Shown here: one piece after another, positions 62,379 through 64,000 of the stretch
How the letters are laid out: each line of letters opens with the position of its first letter
How positions within the stretch are numbered: position 1 is the first letter of the stretch
DNA from: Azospirillum formosense
GTDB taxonomy: Bacteria > Pseudomonadota > Alphaproteobacteria > Azospirillales > Azospirillaceae
DNA length: 64,000 nucleotides
Reading direction: 5' to 3'
Assembly: GCF_040500525.1 (NCBI RefSeq)
Contig: NZ_CP159406.1
Span: forward strand, 1 to 64,000
Program-made: the position numbers and the translations under genes
The notes under the pieces: model-generated
The model's database searches: none
What the model saw: the letters and a program-made list of their open reading frames with translations, nothing else
What the model was told of the DNA's origin: nothing

Positions 62379-63332
62379 TCAACCGGCATGGGCGTTGCGG
62401 GCGAGGGCATGGCGGTACCAGTCGATGGTGGGTTTCAGTCCGTCGGCCAGCGGGGTGGGAACGACGCCGAAGGCCTCGCGCAGACGTTCGCCGGTCAGGC
62501 GCCGGACCGACACGCCGGCTCCGGCGTTCCCGCCGGTGGAAACGATGGGCTTGTCGACGCCGGCCACCGCCAGGACGGTTTCGGCCAGGGTCAACAGGCT
62601 GACGGTGGCGCCGGTGCACAGGTTGAAGGCGTCGCTGCGGCCCGACCAGTCGAGCGAGCGGACGAACACCTCGGCCACGTCGCCGGCGTAGATAAAGTCC
62701 CGTTCGACGGCGGCCGGGTTGCCCAGGACCTCGAAGGTCGGCGAGTCCGACAGCACCTTGATGACGAAGGCCGGCGCCACATGGGCGGCGGACAGCTCGG
62801 TCGCGTCATAGGCGCCGTAGGGATTGGACAGGCGGAAGGCCACCGTGCTGATGCCGAAACGCTCGGCGTGCAGGCGCGCCACCGTCTCGCTCCAGCGCTT
62901 GGACCAGGCGTAGAAAGCTTCGCCCGCGTGGGGCGGCGCGTTCAGGTCCACCGGCTGGCTGTCATCCATGACCGGCACGTTCGCCGGGTAGACCGCGCTG
63001 CTGCTGGCGAGCCGCACCTCGCGGATGCCGCGCTCCACGCAGAAGGCATAGACCCGGTTGGCCAAGGCGCTGTTGACCGCCAGAATGTCCGACTGGGCGG
63101 TCTGGAAGGCCTGGGCGTCGTAGCGATAGGCCGCCACATGGAAAAGCGCGGTGTCTCCGGGCAGGGACGGGAGATCGCTCAGCCGGTCGAAGGCGACGGT
63201 CCGTTCACAGCCGGGCACCGGAGCGCCCGACCGGTTGACGCCGATGGCGCGATGGCCGCGCGCCACCAGCGCGTCCACGAGATGACGCCCGACGAAGCCG
63301 CTGGCGCCGACGACGATCACCGTTCTGCTCAT
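62379..63332 (-). CDS. NAD(P)-dependent SDR epimerase/dehydratase
   Basis: 317 residues with AGGAGCG upstream of the ATG. VIVVGASGFVGRHLVDALVA is the nucleotide loop; ASSSAVYPANVPVMDDSQP and FYAWSKRWSETVARLHAER hold the catalytic Ser, Tyr and Lys; RLSNPYGAYDATELS and AVERDFIYAGDVAEVFVR follow the sugar-nucleotide epimerase pattern. Substrate is unknown. It lies between a C-methyltransferase gene and a second SDR, an arrangement common in branched or deoxysugar pathways. Confidence 0.82.
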   Translation of the reverse strand: MSRTVIVVGASGFVGRHLVDALVARGHRAIGVNRSGAPVPGCERTVAFDRLSDLPSLPGDTALFHVAAYRYDAQAFQTAQSDILAVNSALANRVYAFCVERGIREVRLASSSAVYPANVPVMDDSQPVDLNAPPHAGEAFYAWSKRWSETVARLHAERFGISTVAFRLSNPYGAYDATELSAAHVAPAFVIKVLSDSPTFEVLGNPAAVERDFIYAGDVAEVFVRSLDWSGRSDAFNLCTGATVSLLTLAETVLAVAGVDKPIVSTGGNAGAGVSVRRLTGERLREAFGVVPTPLADGLKPTIDWYRHALARNAHAG

Positions 63333-63405
63333 GGGAAGACGCTCCTAGCGACCGCGCAAAGGGTGCCGCCGCCGGACAGCGCGGGTCCGGGGCGGCGGTC
63401 ACAAA

Positions 63406-64000
63406 TCAGACGATGTGAGGCTCGGGAACCGGGATCAGCACCTTGCCGCCCTTCGCACGGAAATCGGCAAGCTTCGCCAGGATCTCGTCCTTGAAGTTCC
63501 AGGACAGCATGAAATAGAGATCCGGCGCCTCGACCGCGTTCTGGTGCAGCACCGGAATGCGCGTGCCGGGGAACCACGTCCCGCATTTCAGATCATTGAT
63601 CTCGACCGCGCATTCGAACTGCGTTTCGTCGAAACCGCAATAATTCATGATGGTCGAGCCCTTGACCGGGGCGCCGAGCGCCTGGATGCGCAGCCCCTTG
63701 GCGTGCGCATCGCCGATCAGCGCGCGCACGGTGTCGCGCAGCGCCTCGGTCCGGCGGGCAAAGGCGCGGTAGGCGTCGATCGTGTCGAAACCGCCGGCCA
63801 CCTCGTCCGCGATGATGGCTTCCAGGGCGTCGGTCTTGGCCCGGGCTCCGGCATGCGTGATGTAGGCGATGCAGCTGCCGCCGTGGATCGGCACCAGTTC
63901 CGCGTCGGTGATTTCCAGACCATGCCGGCGCAGCAGCCCGTTGAAGGACTGCACCGTGTAATACACCAGATGCTCATGGTAGATCTGGTCGAAGGCGCAG
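63406..64000 (-). CDS. C-methyltransferase-like protein, 5' part beyond window
   Basis: The last 198 codons of a protein whose start is outside the window; the frame stays open to the edge (FDQIYHEHLVYYTVQSFNGL). HEHLVYYTVQSFNGLLRRHG and the Rossmann-like end (LRIQALGAPVKGSTIMNYCG, FPGTRIPVLHQNAVEAPDLY, MLSWNFKDEILAKL) match the C-terminal region of NDP-sugar C-methyltransferases (Methyltransf_13/14 pattern). Such enzymes add a methyl branch to a keto-sugar nucleotide. It is the upstream gene of the SDR-kinase-glycosyltransferase operon. Confidence 0.85.
   Translation of the reverse strand, partial: CAFDQIYHEHLVYYTVQSFNGLLRRHGLEITDAELVPIHGGSCIAYITHAGARAKTDALEAIIADEVAGGFDTIDAYRAFARRTEALRDTVRALIGDAHAKGLRIQALGAPVKGSTIMNYCGFDETQFECAVEINDLKCGTWFPGTRIPVLHQNAVEAPDLYFMLSWNFKDEILAKLADFRAKGGKVLIPVPEPHIV

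Overview
The window is high-GC DNA with dense, short-spaced operons and alphaproteobacterial-style enzymes. It is almost entirely a surface-polysaccharide (EPS/LPS/capsule or glycoprotein glycan) locus. The combination of manC and gmd (noeJ/noeL-like), split CysD plus CysN-CysC fusion (nodP/nodQ-like), rmlCBD and many TPR or Sel1 proteins resembles the glycan-rich replicons of Azospirillum. That assignment is an inference from gene content; no rRNA or housekeeping marker is present, and no tRNA was recognised.

Layout. (1) 1-10.7 kb, minus strand: two GT4 glycosyltransferases, a VTT-domain membrane protein, manC, gmd, a UDP-xylose-synthase-type decarboxylase, a TPR-glycosyltransferase fusion and a GT2 enzyme. 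(2) 10.9-16.7 kb, plus strand: a methyltransferase-TPR protein, an RgpF-type rhamnan protein, and nodP/nodQ for PAPS supply. (3) 16.9-18.9 kb: AT-rich GSCFA and WcbI genes. (4) 19.3-24.6 kb: type I secretion ATPase and HlyD adaptor, plus a Sel1-repeat protein. (5) 24.8-28.7 kb: rmlC-rmlB-rmlD (no rmlA) and an AT-rich pyruvyltransferase-like gene. (6) 28.8-37.7 kb, minus strand: a tightly coupled operon with flippase-like protein, FAD oxidoreductase, CDP-glucose 4,6-dehydratase, reductase, GtrB-like GT2, glucose-1-phosphate cytidylyltransferase and a large polytopic protein. This looks like a complete CDP-6-deoxyhexose to undecaprenyl-phosphate-sugar to periplasmic transfer route. (7) 38.2-48.9 kb, plus strand: asnB, a GT4, four methyltransferase-type proteins, a radical SAM/SPASM enzyme and a TPR protein, closed by a strong hairpin. 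Three of these proteins end in the same Rossmann-like module. This is the most unusual part of the window.

(8) 49-56.3 kb is an accessory, partly decayed stretch: an AT-rich alpha/beta hydrolase, three phage-tail-like genes, recombinase and transposase remnants, a serine recombinase with a 12-bp inverted repeat upstream, an AT-rich sulfotransferase and a 44-bp perfect palindrome. (9) 56.4-64 kb, minus strand: a 1309-residue multi-domain glycosyltransferase, a GHMP sugar kinase, two SDR epimerase/reductases and the end of a C-methyltransferase.

Taken together the window makes activated sugars (GDP-mannose derivatives, UDP-xylose, dTDP-rhamnose, CDP-6-deoxyhexose, possibly a phosphorylated heptose or fucose), assembles them with at least eight glycosyltransferases, and decorates the product by methylation, sulfation, pyruvylation and probably acylation. 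Many decorating genes are AT-rich relative to the backbone genes, which suggests separate acquisition.
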